NCBI RefSeq assembly: GCF_013402915.1
Contig: NC_050726.1
Location: 203,501 to 267,500 of the forward strand
DNA: 64,000 bases
Origin: Zygotorulaspora mrakii
Lineage: Eukaryota > Ascomycota > Saccharomycetes > Saccharomycetales > Saccharomycetaceae
Direction: 5' to 3'
In this document: in pieces, positions 40,147 through 48,824 of the stretch
How the letters are laid out: every line of letters starts with the position of its first letter
How positions within the stretch are numbered: the stretch's first letter is position 1
Translations under genes and position numbers: made by a program
The notes under the pieces: generated by a model
Databases searched by the model: none
What the model saw: only the letters and a program-made list of their open reading frames with translations
What the model was told of the DNA's origin: nothing

Positions 40147-40806
40147 ATGTTTCAGTTCAAACTAGTTTTATTGGGAGACTCGTCAGTAGGTAAATCATCC
40201 ATAGTTCATAGATTCGTGAAGGATTCATTTGATGACTTCCGTGAGAGTACAATTGGTGCAGCATTTCTATCACAAACCATAAAAATCAGGGATACTTCGA
40301 GCGATTCAACTGAAGATACGGTAATAAAATTTGAAATTTGGGATACTGCTGGTCAAGAACGCTACAAGTCATTGGCACCAATGTACTATCGCAATGCAAA
40401 TGCTGCCCTGGTTGTATACGACATCACACAACAAGACTCTTTATCAAAGGCTCAAAACTGGGTGAACGAGTTGAAGAATAAGGTCGGGGATGAGGATCTA
40501 ATTATATGTCTTCTAGGAAATAAATTAGATCTTTGTGATTCTAGCGACAACGGTGATAAACGAGCAGTAATGACGGATGAAGCAAAGGTTTATGCTGAAG
40601 AACAGGATTTGTTATTTTATGAAGTAAGTGCAAAGACGGGTCAAGGAGTAAAAGATGTTTTCCAGAGTATTGGTGAGAAGCTTTATCAGATAAAGAAAGA
40701 GGAGATGTTGAGCAAAAAAGGCCGTCAAGCCGCAAGCGCCAAAGATAGTGTCAATGTCAAGTTGCAGAGACCTTCCACTAATGATCCAACGTCATGCTGC
40801 TATTGA
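40147..40806 (+). CDS. YPT52: Ypt52, Rab5-type GTPase
   Basis: Endosomal Rab5-family GTPase for vacuolar protein sorting and endocytosis. 219 residues (S. cerevisiae 234), shorter in the variable loop after NKLD. G motifs: GDSSVGKS (10-17), T35 in [16 protein letters not shown] (65-71), NKLD (125-128) and SAK (161-163). The C-terminus is SCCY; the two cysteines are the likely geranylgeranyl sites, as in yeast SCCS. The ATG start is fixed by the conserved FQFKLVLLG. It converges with SCP160 (146 bp). Confidence 0.97.
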   Translation: MFQFKLVLLGDSSVGKSSIVHRFVKDSFDDFRESTIGAAFLSQTIKIRDTSSDSTEDTVIKFEIWDTAGQERYKSLAPMYYRNANAALVVYDITQQDSLSKAQNWVNELKNKVGDEDLIICLLGNKLDLCDSSDNGDKRAVMTDEAKVYAEEQDLLFYEVSAKTGQGVKDVFQSIGEKLYQIKKEEMLSKKGRQAASAKDSVNVKLQRPSTNDPTSCCY

Positions 40807-40952
40807 AATGAGCAAAGAGAATTTGAAAACAAGGGGTTCTTAAAGATCTTCGTCGCTTTTCTATCATAACGCTTCACAAGTTGATATGAGAGCATATATA
40901 CTGTATACGTAAAAACATCTATATCAATGAAAGTGCACTTCAAACTTCAGTT

Positions 40953-43900
40953 TTACAACTGCTTTGTGATCATATCAGCTGCTTTTTCAACACCTTCTTT
41001 TGTGCCTTTAATGACAATAGTATCATTAATTTTATCAGATTTTTTTGGAACATTAATAACGGTGCCGGTAGCTTCTCTGAGCTTTTTGATATTAGAACCA
41101 GCAGGTCCGACAATTTTATTAAAATTCTTTGGATTAGCTGTCCAGATGTAGCCAACAGTATTGGCACTTGGAGCCAATGCAATTCTGCCCTCAATTATCT
41201 TCACCGCTTTTTCAATGGCCGACTGCTTTTTGTTGCTATCATTGCTTGGATCACTTTCTGTCTTGGTTTTCTTTGCGTCGTCATCTTCAAAGAGATCATC
41301 TAAATTAACAGGTTCATATGATAATCTCCAAGGGATCGTTCCTTCTAAGGCGCTTTCTTCAGAAGAGTCAATTTCTTCGCTAATGAATTTGATCTTTTCG
41401 TCTCCAGATCCACGAACTCTTTCAGCAGGAACGATAATAGATCTACGGATGATTTGGTTAGCTTTTTTAGTACCATTACCGTGTCTCACATTAATGGACT
41501 CGGAGCTTCTTAGATCTCTAATTAAAGCACCCCGTTCAGATACGAATTCGTGGTATTTGGCTGGCACCTGTAGTTCATGATCAAAATTTTCCTTGACAAT
41601 ATCTGACGATATTTTCTTTTCAGCTTTTGCAACATTTTCTGGTAAACCAGTGATCGTAACTCTACCTTCTTCATTTTTGTTTGGAATTTTCAAAATGACA
41701 TGGAACTCAGACTCCAGTTGACGGCGAACAACACCACCAGGTCCCACTAATGCTCCTTGTCTTTCAGATGGTATGTCCAATTCCTTTGTAATGCTGTTTT
41801 CACCATCTTCAATAATCTTTTTTATTTCTTTAGCAAAGCTGTCAACAAATTTCTTTGGTCCTTCCACAGTAATAACACGAGATTCAGAATTAGCCTTTGG
41901 TATGTCAACAAATCTACTTTTACATTCATCACCTCCGGCTTTAGACATAAGTTCTCTGAGATTGCGCCCACCACTACCAAGAATGATTCCGTGATACTTA
42001 GGATCGACATCAATCGTCTTTTTGACAAAATCTTGCACTTCAGCGATGATAGAATTAATTTTTTGGACCGCATCTTTGATTGCTTGTCTAGAGCCCGTAA
42101 TTTCTAAATCAACTTCTTCGAGCTCCTGCGCCTTGGCATCACTGGAGCTTTGCAAAAAATCTGCACGAACACCGTAATCGGCTCTTATGTCATTGATGAC
42201 ATCACCGTTCTTACCAATGATCCTGGAAACACACTCCGTTTTGATCTTAATAACAGATTTATGACCGTTTTCCATTTCAAAATCAAGTAACGCTTTCAAT
42301 TCTTCGTAAGCCTTTGCAACACCACGAGAAGGACCTCTGATAGTAATTGAATCGCCAGTCTTTGGGAACATAACACGAACATTATATTTGTCTTGTAAAC
42401 GTTGACAGTAGATACCTTGAGGTCCAATCAAATTACGATGGTATTTTTGCGGTGCGATCAGTTCTTTGGAAACAATGTCGGCCCATTTTTTTGCTTCAGC
42501 TGCAATGTAGCTCTTGGCTATGTCCATATTGTATTGTAAGCCTGTTAGTGTCACTTCAACACTTTTCCCGTTTTCAGTTTCTGAGGGAATATCAATTTGA
42601 ACATCGAATTTTTCACGAATTTGTTGAGAATTAGAGCCTTTACTTCCGATTAACCTAGCGACTGCATTTGCTGGAATTTCAACAGTAGTTTTAGCTTTTT
42701 TAGATGGCGCTTTGGCTGTGCATTCGAATGCCTTGGCAGCAACTTTAAGTGCCTTACCATTTCCTCTCAAAGTAATTTCATCATCGCTTGGAGTGTGTAG
42801 TTTGATCTGCAAATGACCTTCTTCTTGATTAGCTTCTTCTGAAATCAAACCTAAGGTAACCTTTGAGTCGAGGAATAGGGAGTTTTGATCGTTCGAAGAT
42901 AGATGTATGGTTTTAGTTTCCAAATTGTTCTGTTTGCTGCGTAAAGACTCCAAAGAGGAGCTTACCTGGTCCAATCTCTGCTTGATTTCTTCCACAGATG
43001 GCTTGAAATCCTCATTTGAAGGAGTAGCAACCAACAAAATGGAATCATTGTCAGGGTAGTAATCACCAAACTGGACAAATTGAACAAGACTAGCCTCGTT
43101 CTCTTGCCCCAGTAGGATTTTTTTAATTTCTTTGCCAAATAACTCGAAATCTAAATCATCGATAATCAGAGTATCTTGTGGGGTAATATCGTTGACCAAA
43201 GAGATCAGTTCCTTTCTAACGTTTTTTATTTCATCAGTTTGATCGTTCTTTCCACTAATTAAAATGTCAACACTTTCGGCAAGAGCTAACTCTTCTGGGG
43301 ATGGTAAGAGAATCTTTGTGTCTGGGTGAGCATCTTGAATATTTTTTAAAGCATCATATTTTGAGAAATATAAGGCTAGATTTTTTGCGTGAGACAGATT
43401 TTTACTGTGAGACTTGGAGATATCTAAAGTATCGACAGCGTAAGCTTTGGATGACGTCCTTGCAAAATCTATTGCTTCTTTAACCGTGGAGTACGTACCC
43501 AAAAATGAGACTTTTTGGTCTTCGACTGACTTGGTTGGTAATTTGACCACCACATTGAATTTTTCTCTAATTTCCTCAACATCGATTAAAAACTGAAATT
43601 TTCTTGGAATTACAATTCTTTCTTCCGTAATTTCAGTTTCAAGTTGCTTCAAGTAATCCTGAATCTTGATCTTTGTTGCCTTAGCATCTTCTAAAAGGCC
43701 GGATATTAAGATGTCACCAGACTTTTCAAAAAACTGCACCTTGACATCATCGTCGGATGAAAAGGAAGAGAAGTCAACAAAAGGAACAAAAGATTCATTT
43801 TCCAAGGAAATTTTGATTGAAGCATTCTTAGTTTCTTCTTTAACTGTTTTGGCGATTCTTTGTTTTGCTAGTTTTACAGATTCGATATCACCCTCGATAG

Positions 43901-44570
43901 AAATGTCCGAAGTGAAATCATTCAAGTCCTCATCGAAAGAGTCCGGATTGTTTTCCTTAGCCAAATTTATCCTAACACCAAGCGAATCTTGGATTTCTCT
44001 AATATGTTTACCGCCAGAGCCAATAATGGCTGCTTTGCAGCCAGAAGGAACCTGAAAGACATCCACAATAGGCTTGGTCAACTTTTTGATGAGTTCTCTT
44101 CTTCCTTCACGTACATTCTCTGGATATCCTGAGATTAAGAAAGTACGGGAGTTCTTAGACAAAGTAGATTCGACGGAAACGGAATGTGTCTGCTTCACAC
44201 TTTGGACAATACGTGAGAATTCGGGTTTATTAATTGACAGCTGGCTTTGTAAATCTAACGTGAAAGCCTCTTGAATCGTCTTTGACCGCATAGGTCTAGA
44301 GTTGGACTTGTTGGACGACGGTGATGGAGAGGGTGATGAGGAGACAGTAGAAGGTGCAGGTGGTCTCACGTGAGGACCCCATGCAACTTTAGCACTGCCT
44401 AAACTGGTATTTGAACATAGCGATGGCAGATCCTTAAGTGATGGTAAGGGTTTGGGCTCCTCGACCAGAACGGCCTCACTATCTAGTGAATCCTCCGTTT
44501 TCACTTGCGAAGAGTCAACAGAGGTTGGTGGTGTTTCGATATCTACTTCATTTTCAACACTAGCAGACAT
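40953..44570 (-). CDS. SCP160: Scp160, multi-KH-domain RNA-binding protein (vigilin)
   Basis: Polysome- and ER-associated RNA-binding protein that affects translation of specific mRNAs. 1205 residues (S. cerevisiae 1222). Many KH domains run from about residue 170 to the end. Several keep the GxxG loop (IIGSGGKHIREI, LIGSKGSNSQQI, IIGKNGDVINDI, ILGSGGRNLREL, LVGPGGVVRRQL, IVGPAGSNIKKL); others are degenerate, as in vigilins. The start is the ATG at 44568-44570 (MSASVENEVDIETPP); 17 codons upstream are open only from TTG. The N-terminal EEPKPLPSLKDLPSL resembles the yeast protein. Confidence 0.97.
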   Translation of the reverse strand: MSASVENEVDIETPPTSVDSSQVKTEDSLDSEAVLVEEPKPLPSLKDLPSLCSNTSLGSAKVAWGPHVRPPAPSTVSSSPSPSPSSNKSNSRPMRSKTIQEAFTLDLQSQLSINKPEFSRIVQSVKQTHSVSVESTLSKNSRTFLISGYPENVREGRRELIKKLTKPIVDVFQVPSGCKAAIIGSGGKHIREIQDSLGVRINLAKENNPDSFDEDLNDFTSDISIEGDIESVKLAKQRIAKTVKEETKNASIKISLENESFVPFVDFSSFSSDDDVKVQFFEKSGDILISGLLEDAKATKIKIQDYLKQLETEITEERIVIPRKFQFLIDVEEIREKFNVVVKLPTKSVEDQKVSFLGTYSTVKEAIDFARTSSKAYAVDTLDISKSHSKNLSHAKNLALYFSKYDALKNIQDAHPDTKILLPSPEELALAESVDILISGKNDQTDEIKNVRKELISLVNDITPQDTLIIDDLDFELFGKEIKKILLGQENEASLVQFVQFGDYYPDNDSILLVATPSNEDFKPSVEEIKQRLDQVSSSLESLRSKQNNLETKTIHLSSNDQNSLFLDSKVTLGLISEEANQEEGHLQIKLHTPSDDEITLRGNGKALKVAAKAFECTAKAPSKKAKTTVEIPANAVARLIGSKGSNSQQIREKFDVQIDIPSETENGKSVEVTLTGLQYNMDIAKSYIAAEAKKWADIVSKELIAPQKYHRNLIGPQGIYCQRLQDKYNVRVMFPKTGDSITIRGPSRGVAKAYEELKALLDFEMENGHKSVIKIKTECVSRIIGKNGDVINDIRADYGVRADFLQSSSDAKAQELEEVDLEITGSRQAIKDAVQKINSIIAEVQDFVKKTIDVDPKYHGIILGSGGRNLRELMSKAGGDECKSRFVDIPKANSESRVITVEGPKKFVDSFAKEIKKIIEDGENSITKELDIPSERQGALVGPGGVVRRQLESEFHVILKIPNKNEEGRVTITGLPENVAKAEKKISSDIVKENFDHELQVPAKYHEFVSERGALIRDLRSSESINVRHGNGTKKANQIIRRSIIVPAERVRGSGDEKIKFISEEIDSSEESALEGTIPWRLSYEPVNLDDLFEDDDAKKTKTESDPSNDSNKKQSAIEKAVKIIEGRIALAPSANTVGYIWTANPKNFNKIVGPAGSNIKKLREATGTVINVPKKSDKINDTIVIKGTKEGVEKAADMITKQL

Positions 44571-45050
44571 AATGGCGAGTTTGGATTTAAAATTGATGAT
44601 AAAATAACTATTACGTGGCAACCAAAGGGGAATGGGATGTACAGGGGAGATAGGGGCAATCGATTTAGAAAAGAAAAAAACTATGTGCTACACAATACCT
44701 TATGTTCAATTCGAGTTCTTCAAACTTCAGAGTGGTTGCAGATGTTATCTATTACCTTTTAGTTCTTAGATTTCAATCTGCAAAATTATGATTTTGAAAT
44801 TTCACCCTCGACCATTTATATTTCTTTCTGTTTGCCGTTTAAAGCCAAAGAACACGAAATGAAAAAAATGTAAAAAATAAAACAAAAAGACAAGTTGTGT
44901 TTAAGAACGTTTTACATATTTAGCGGAAATGAATGTACGGAGTCAATGGATATATCGTAACTAGAAATTGAAAATGCGGTGCCCTGTATGCGACACCCAA
45001 CTTATGATGAACGGTGAAATTGTTTTGTATGGATGAGTTAAATGATATGC
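44571..45050. other. SCP160-PRY intergenic region
   Basis: 480 bp between two leftward genes: SCP160 promoter and PRY 3' region. AT-rich; nothing further recognised. Confidence 0.5.
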
Positions 45051-46052
45051 TTAAGCCAATGGTTCAACATTTTCAGGGAACTCGCCTATGAAGTTTCCTG
45101 CAGGGTCATAAGAGCAAATAACGTAACTACCCCAAGCACCCCCACAGGTTTTGATACCACATCCCACTTGGGTAGATGATTTCCAGACAACTTGAGTGAA
45201 ATGACCAGTTGATGAAGAGAAGCCTGGACTGTTGTAGTTGTATTGGCTGATTTCGTTGTACCAAGCATCAACAGAACCAGTGGTATCGTAACCCAAGGCC
45301 AAGTTTTCACCGTATGGACCACCGGAATGTGTCAAAGTACCCGAACAATCATATTTATCGGCGTAGTCTTGAGCATATGAAGCCAATTTATCAGACCAGG
45401 ATAAAGGCTGGGTATCTTTATGCAAAGCTCTTTTCTTATTATGTTCGTCCAAGATAGTAGCAGCAAATCCAGAAGGCGCAGAGGAAGTAGATGAGCTTGA
45501 GCTAGCTGGTGCACTTGAGCTAGTTGGTGCACTTGAGCTAGTTGGTGCACTGGATGTAGTTGGTGCACTGGATGTAGTTGGTTCACTGGAAGTAATTGGT
45601 TCACTCGTGCTGCTGCTTGTGCTGGTGGTGGAAGCAGCTGCACTAGAGCTGCTTTCTTGAGTGGCTACCGGCGCCAAAGTTGTTCTCGATTCCACAGCAG
45701 AAGATGCAGGTGCAGATTCAGACAGAACAGCTGCTGCTACGAGCGATCCAGAGACCTGAGAGGTGGCCACAGAAGTTTCATATGTTGAAACACTAGCCTC
45801 AATGGTGGTAGCGACTGGGCTGCTAGTTTCGACCGCACTGTTTGAAGTGCTAGTTTGAGGACCAGCTTGACTAGCGGTTGCGGCTTCTGGGCTGAAAGTC
45901 TGATAGGTGGTATATGTTTGGCCGTTTTCGACGTAGACAATACCTTCAACGCTCACAATCGCATTTTGGTGAGCATGCTCGGTAACCGTAACGACAGCAC
46001 CATTAGCGGAGGAAACTGCAGCAGTCAAAAGAGCGATGTTTGATAATCTCAT
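45051..46052 (-). CDS. PRY1: Pry1/Pry2-type secreted CAP-domain sterol-binding protein
   Basis: Secreted CAP/SCP-superfamily protein; yeast Pry1 and Pry2 bind and export acetylated sterols and fatty acids. The 333-residue precursor has a signal peptide (about 1-19, MRLSNIALLTAAVSSANGA), a region related to other yeast wall proteins (about 20-60), a Ser/Thr-rich probably O-mannosylated stalk (60-195) with tandem SSAPTS repeats, and the CAP domain (199-333). CAP motifs are visible: HNKKRALH, GENLALG, GHFTQVVWKSS and YVICSYDPAGN. No GPI-attachment tail, unlike Pry3. One copy for the pair PRY1 (YJL079C) and PRY2 (YKR013W). Confidence 0.93.
   Translation of the reverse strand: MRLSNIALLTAAVSSANGAVVTVTEHAHQNAIVSVEGIVYVENGQTYTTYQTFSPEAATASQAGPQTSTSNSAVETSSPVATTIEASVSTYETSVATSQVSGSLVAAAVLSESAPASSAVESRTTLAPVATQESSSSAAASTTSTSSSTSEPITSSEPTTSSAPTTSSAPTSSSAPTSSSAPASSSSSTSSAPSGFAATILDEHNKKRALHKDTQPLSWSDKLASYAQDYADKYDCSGTLTHSGGPYGENLALGYDTTGSVDAWYNEISQYNYNSPGFSSSTGHFTQVVWKSSTQVGCGIKTCGGAWGSYVICSYDPAGNFIGEFPENVEPLA
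45500..45605 (-). repeat. 18-bp tandem repeats in the PRY stalk
   Basis: Successive 18-bp copies with core AGTTGGTGCACT (plus-strand reading) encode SSAPTS-type hexapeptides. About five to six copies, the outer ones diverged. Such coding minisatellites vary in number between strains. Confidence 0.75.
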
Positions 46053-47326
46053 TATTGTAGCTTGAAGGTTGATAAAAGGAGCGGTTTAAAGGAGTGACGT
46101 AGAAGGAAAAAGATGAGGGGACCAACGTTTTCGAATTCAATGAGTGTTTTGTTCTGACTAGCTCAGTATTGATTATAAAACAGAAACGAACCAATGTGAA
46201 GCTAAGATACACCAGATCAAATCTCTTTATATATACAATGTGTAATTGTAATTCGTTCCACAAAGGTAGTGAAACGAATTGACTTTTCAGAAGTCGCGAA
46301 AAGCATCATCACGTAAAATGCTATTTAGAAATGCATCACATCCACTACATTCATTACATGAGAGAAATCTGCGTCCAAAGCACTCTGTAACCTTAATCAC
46401 ATTACTCTGTTAAGCAACAAGGAAAGTCTAACTGAAACAATGACGTGCAAGGACCGCTTCTCCCCCCACGACCCATGAATCATACGGCTATCATTCTCTG
46501 AAACAGACGCACTACTTTCAGATATTTTTTTGTTTAAAGCTCGCCAAATTTCATCTTTTTACTTTTTTCGTACTTTTCCTCTTTGATAGTCTGCGTGAAA
46601 ACACGAAAAGTAACGATTTCACACAGAAAGAAAAGATCTATCTGGCTGGGCCCAAGGTCCTTAGAGATCAGTATCTGGCTTGTGAAAATCTAAAGCCGTT
46701 GGATGAACACTGTTTCAACTTGACTGTGTAAGCGTATCGTATTCCCCCTTATTAACAGCAACTGTTTTGTTCTAGAAGTCGAAGTGAACAATGGCACGAG
46801 GATCAAAGTTGAGCCACAAGGCCATTTGAAGATCATCCAGGCCTACATGTGGGCTCACTCACTAGTGAGGCAAAATCACCCTTGGTTCTTGAGTCCGGTA
46901 TCAGTCGTTTAGGAATGTAAAGAGATCCGCTTCGGTCTGGCCAATCTGGCCGGAGCGTTGCGTAGGTTAGGAAAGTTAGCGCCAACGCGCCTCGATTTGT
47001 GCCTGAGATCTGGAACTTAATTTCTGTTTGGTTGGCCATTCTTGTAGTTACCTGCTATCTAACTCTTAAATGGGGCCATGGAGGCACATTGCACGCCATA
47101 GATCTTGATTGCAATGACGTCTTTTTCGAGACAGCCCGAAACTTGAGCAGCAGAACCGGCTATGTAACAGAACTCATACTTGGGAGATCAAGAGATCGCG
47201 GTAGCAGTTAATGCTGGGATGACTCCGGTCCCATGCAGGGAGGTTTGCTTAGTCTTTTGGCACCTGGAAAGAGAATCTAATTTGACTAGAGCCCTTCTTT
47301 TTCTTCCCCTCCATTAAGTTTTGTAT
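46053..47326. other. 1.3 kb PRY-tRNA intergenic region
   Basis: Upstream region of PRY. On the plus strand three consecutive open frames without ATG (46444-46731, 46724-46912, 46999-47211) look coding and may be the remains of a gene; see the separate entry. No other feature recognised. Confidence 0.5.
46444..47211 (+). pseudogene. Possible unidentified gene relic
   Basis: A 95-codon open frame ending ...CFNLTV (stop 46729-46731) passes, by a one-base shift, into a 62-codon frame (46724-46912) with LEVEVNNGTRIKVEP and LKIIQAYMWAHSLVRQ. A third frame (46999-47211) follows in the first phase. None has a plausible ATG start. Composition is protein-like but I recognise no family. It could be a decayed gene or chance. 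Confidence 0.2.
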
Positions 47327-47399
47327 GGGCATGTGGCGTAGTTGGTAGCGCGCTCCCTTAGCATGGGAGAGGTCTTCGGTTCGACTCCGGACTTGTCCA
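47327..47399 (+). tRNA. tRNA-Ala (anticodon AGC)
   Basis: A 73-base cloverleaf ending in discriminator A. Acceptor GGGCATG pairs with CTTGTCC and keeps the U6-U67 mismatch known from yeast tRNA-Ala. The D arm is GCGTAGTTGGTAGCGC, the anticodon arm CTCCCTTAGCATGGGAG has AGC at the apex, and the T arm has GGTTCGACTCC (B box). No intron. A T5 run near 47419 can act as pol III terminator. It lies 76 bp before the following protein gene. Confidence 0.97.
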
Positions 47400-47475
47400 A
47401 ATTCACTTTCCAACTTTAGTTTTTCTGTATTGTTTTTTTGCCACGCAGTGTTTTTAAGGGACCAACGTATAACCA

Positions 47476-48417
47476 TTGAAACACACCCATGTTGAATCCC
47501 TCCCTATTCGTCTACCAAACAAGAGCGGCAAGGACTTCAAGGGTGTTCTAGTAGCAATTGAAGAGGTAGTTTTGCATATGAAGACTGACAAGGAAACTAT
47601 TTATCTATATGCCGGTGAGGAGCATCCGAAAGTCAAGCTCACCTGTGAAAGGGAGTTTTCGAACATCAAGGATTTGATAAATTACTTTCACTCTCTTCAG
47701 GACACATTCTACATTGAATTTGACACTTGCGAGACTATCACAGAAAATTTGAAATTGAGATGCAGCTCATACGGTGGCGATGAATTTGACAGTTCAGTGC
47801 CATTTTTTATACTTGAGTATGATGAAATGTTGAATAACATGTATGTTTGGAAGTCCGAGGGACAGTGGGAATCCAACAGATTGATTTCCAACCTGTTTTT
47901 GAGTAAAGGAGTAAAGAACGAGACTGTCAAATCCATAAGATCTCATCCCAAATTCGAAACACATGAGAGGCGAGATATGATTGATGTCGTAATCGACAAA
48001 TTGAACGTTGACTGGTCAGCGATTGATCTGGGCGAGTTCTGGACTCAATTGGATCAAATGGTCGATCCCAAAAAAGAGGATGTGTACTCATTCAAGAGTT
48101 TCATTGCGATGGCCGTTCTGAAAACAAGAGTGATCAAAAATAGGAAGTTGCTGTCGAGATCTTTGATGACATATTATCAGAAGATAAAGTCGAGCGCTTA
48201 CAAAGCCCATCCAACTCTGCAGCATGACGAGCCAAAGTACATAACAACAGCAGACATCGAGGACCAAGTAGCCACAAATTACAATAGTCATTTCAAACTC
48301 ATGGCAGAAAACTATGAGACGTTTGATTTGAAAAACTGGGCGGCATACCCAGCTCGCAGGTCAAAGAAACAGCATAGGTCTCAAGAAAAGAACCGTATTT
48401 CAAAAGTAAGAAGTTAG
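47476..48417 (+). CDS. Uncharacterised protein at the YKR011C position; start codon apparently damaged
   Basis: A 313-codon frame starting LPIRLPNKSGKDFKGVLV..., acidic to neutral, soluble, with no signal peptide or membrane span. I do not recognise a domain. Position and orientation (between PRY and NET1/TOF2, same strand as NET1) match S. cerevisiae YKR011C, a nuclear protein of unknown function. The frame opens with TTG at 47476 right after an in-frame TAA (47470-47472), so no upstream ATG is available. The bases read ATTGAAACAC; loss of one T would give ATG AAA CAC in the same frame. The first in-frame ATG, at 47578, would delete 34 residues. Initiation may be at TTG, at 47578, or absent. 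Confidence 0.75.
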   Translation: MKHTHVESLPIRLPNKSGKDFKGVLVAIEEVVLHMKTDKETIYLYAGEEHPKVKLTCEREFSNIKDLINYFHSLQDTFYIEFDTCETITENLKLRCSSYGGDEFDSSVPFFILEYDEMLNNMYVWKSEGQWESNRLISNLFLSKGVKNETVKSIRSHPKFETHERRDMIDVVIDKLNVDWSAIDLGEFWTQLDQMVDPKKEDVYSFKSFIAMAVLKTRVIKNRKLLSRSLMTYYQKIKSSAYKAHPTLQHDEPKYITTADIEDQVATNYNSHFKLMAENYETFDLKNWAAYPARRSKKQHRSQEKNRISKVRS

Positions 48418-48824
48418 TAAATCCTATAAATATTCCCTTAGCTAACTGATTTAAAACGCCTTTCAAAATTCTTTTAATAAGTTGTGTATTATTATTTTAC
48501 ATTTCGTATTCAATTTGTCACTTTAGTGATGATTAAAGTGGGGCTGCGTTTTTTGAAGATAAACAAATAAAACAGAAAAAAAAGTGAGACTGCATCAGCT
48601 AATGGCATTTGATTCACCACAATCGCAGGAAAGGCCATTCGCCAGCTCTCAATGGTGACTACTACGCCTTAAGTACTTACAGCTCCATTATTTGCGTAAA
48701 CATCACTACACACGTCGATAATTTTTCATGGTCTTGAGCTGTTTTGTAGAGGCATCTGAAATTGAAAATAGACTCAAGTATTTGAAATTTTGACATAATT
48801 CAACCAAAGGGAACAACAGTCGAT
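48418..48824. other. NET1 promoter region
   Basis: 407-bp AT-rich gap between same-strand genes. It includes A-rich runs near 48560-48585; no specific site is assigned. Confidence 0.5.

Noticed and set aside
46833..47039. 68-residue ATG-started minus-strand frame near tRNA-Ala
   Set aside because: No recognisable features, and it overlaps the more coding-like plus-strand relic.
47489..47551. Out-of-frame ATG at 47489 as start of the YKR011C-position gene
   Set aside because: Its frame closes after 20 codons and would need a frameshift to enter the long frame; the ATTG to ATG explanation needs only one base.
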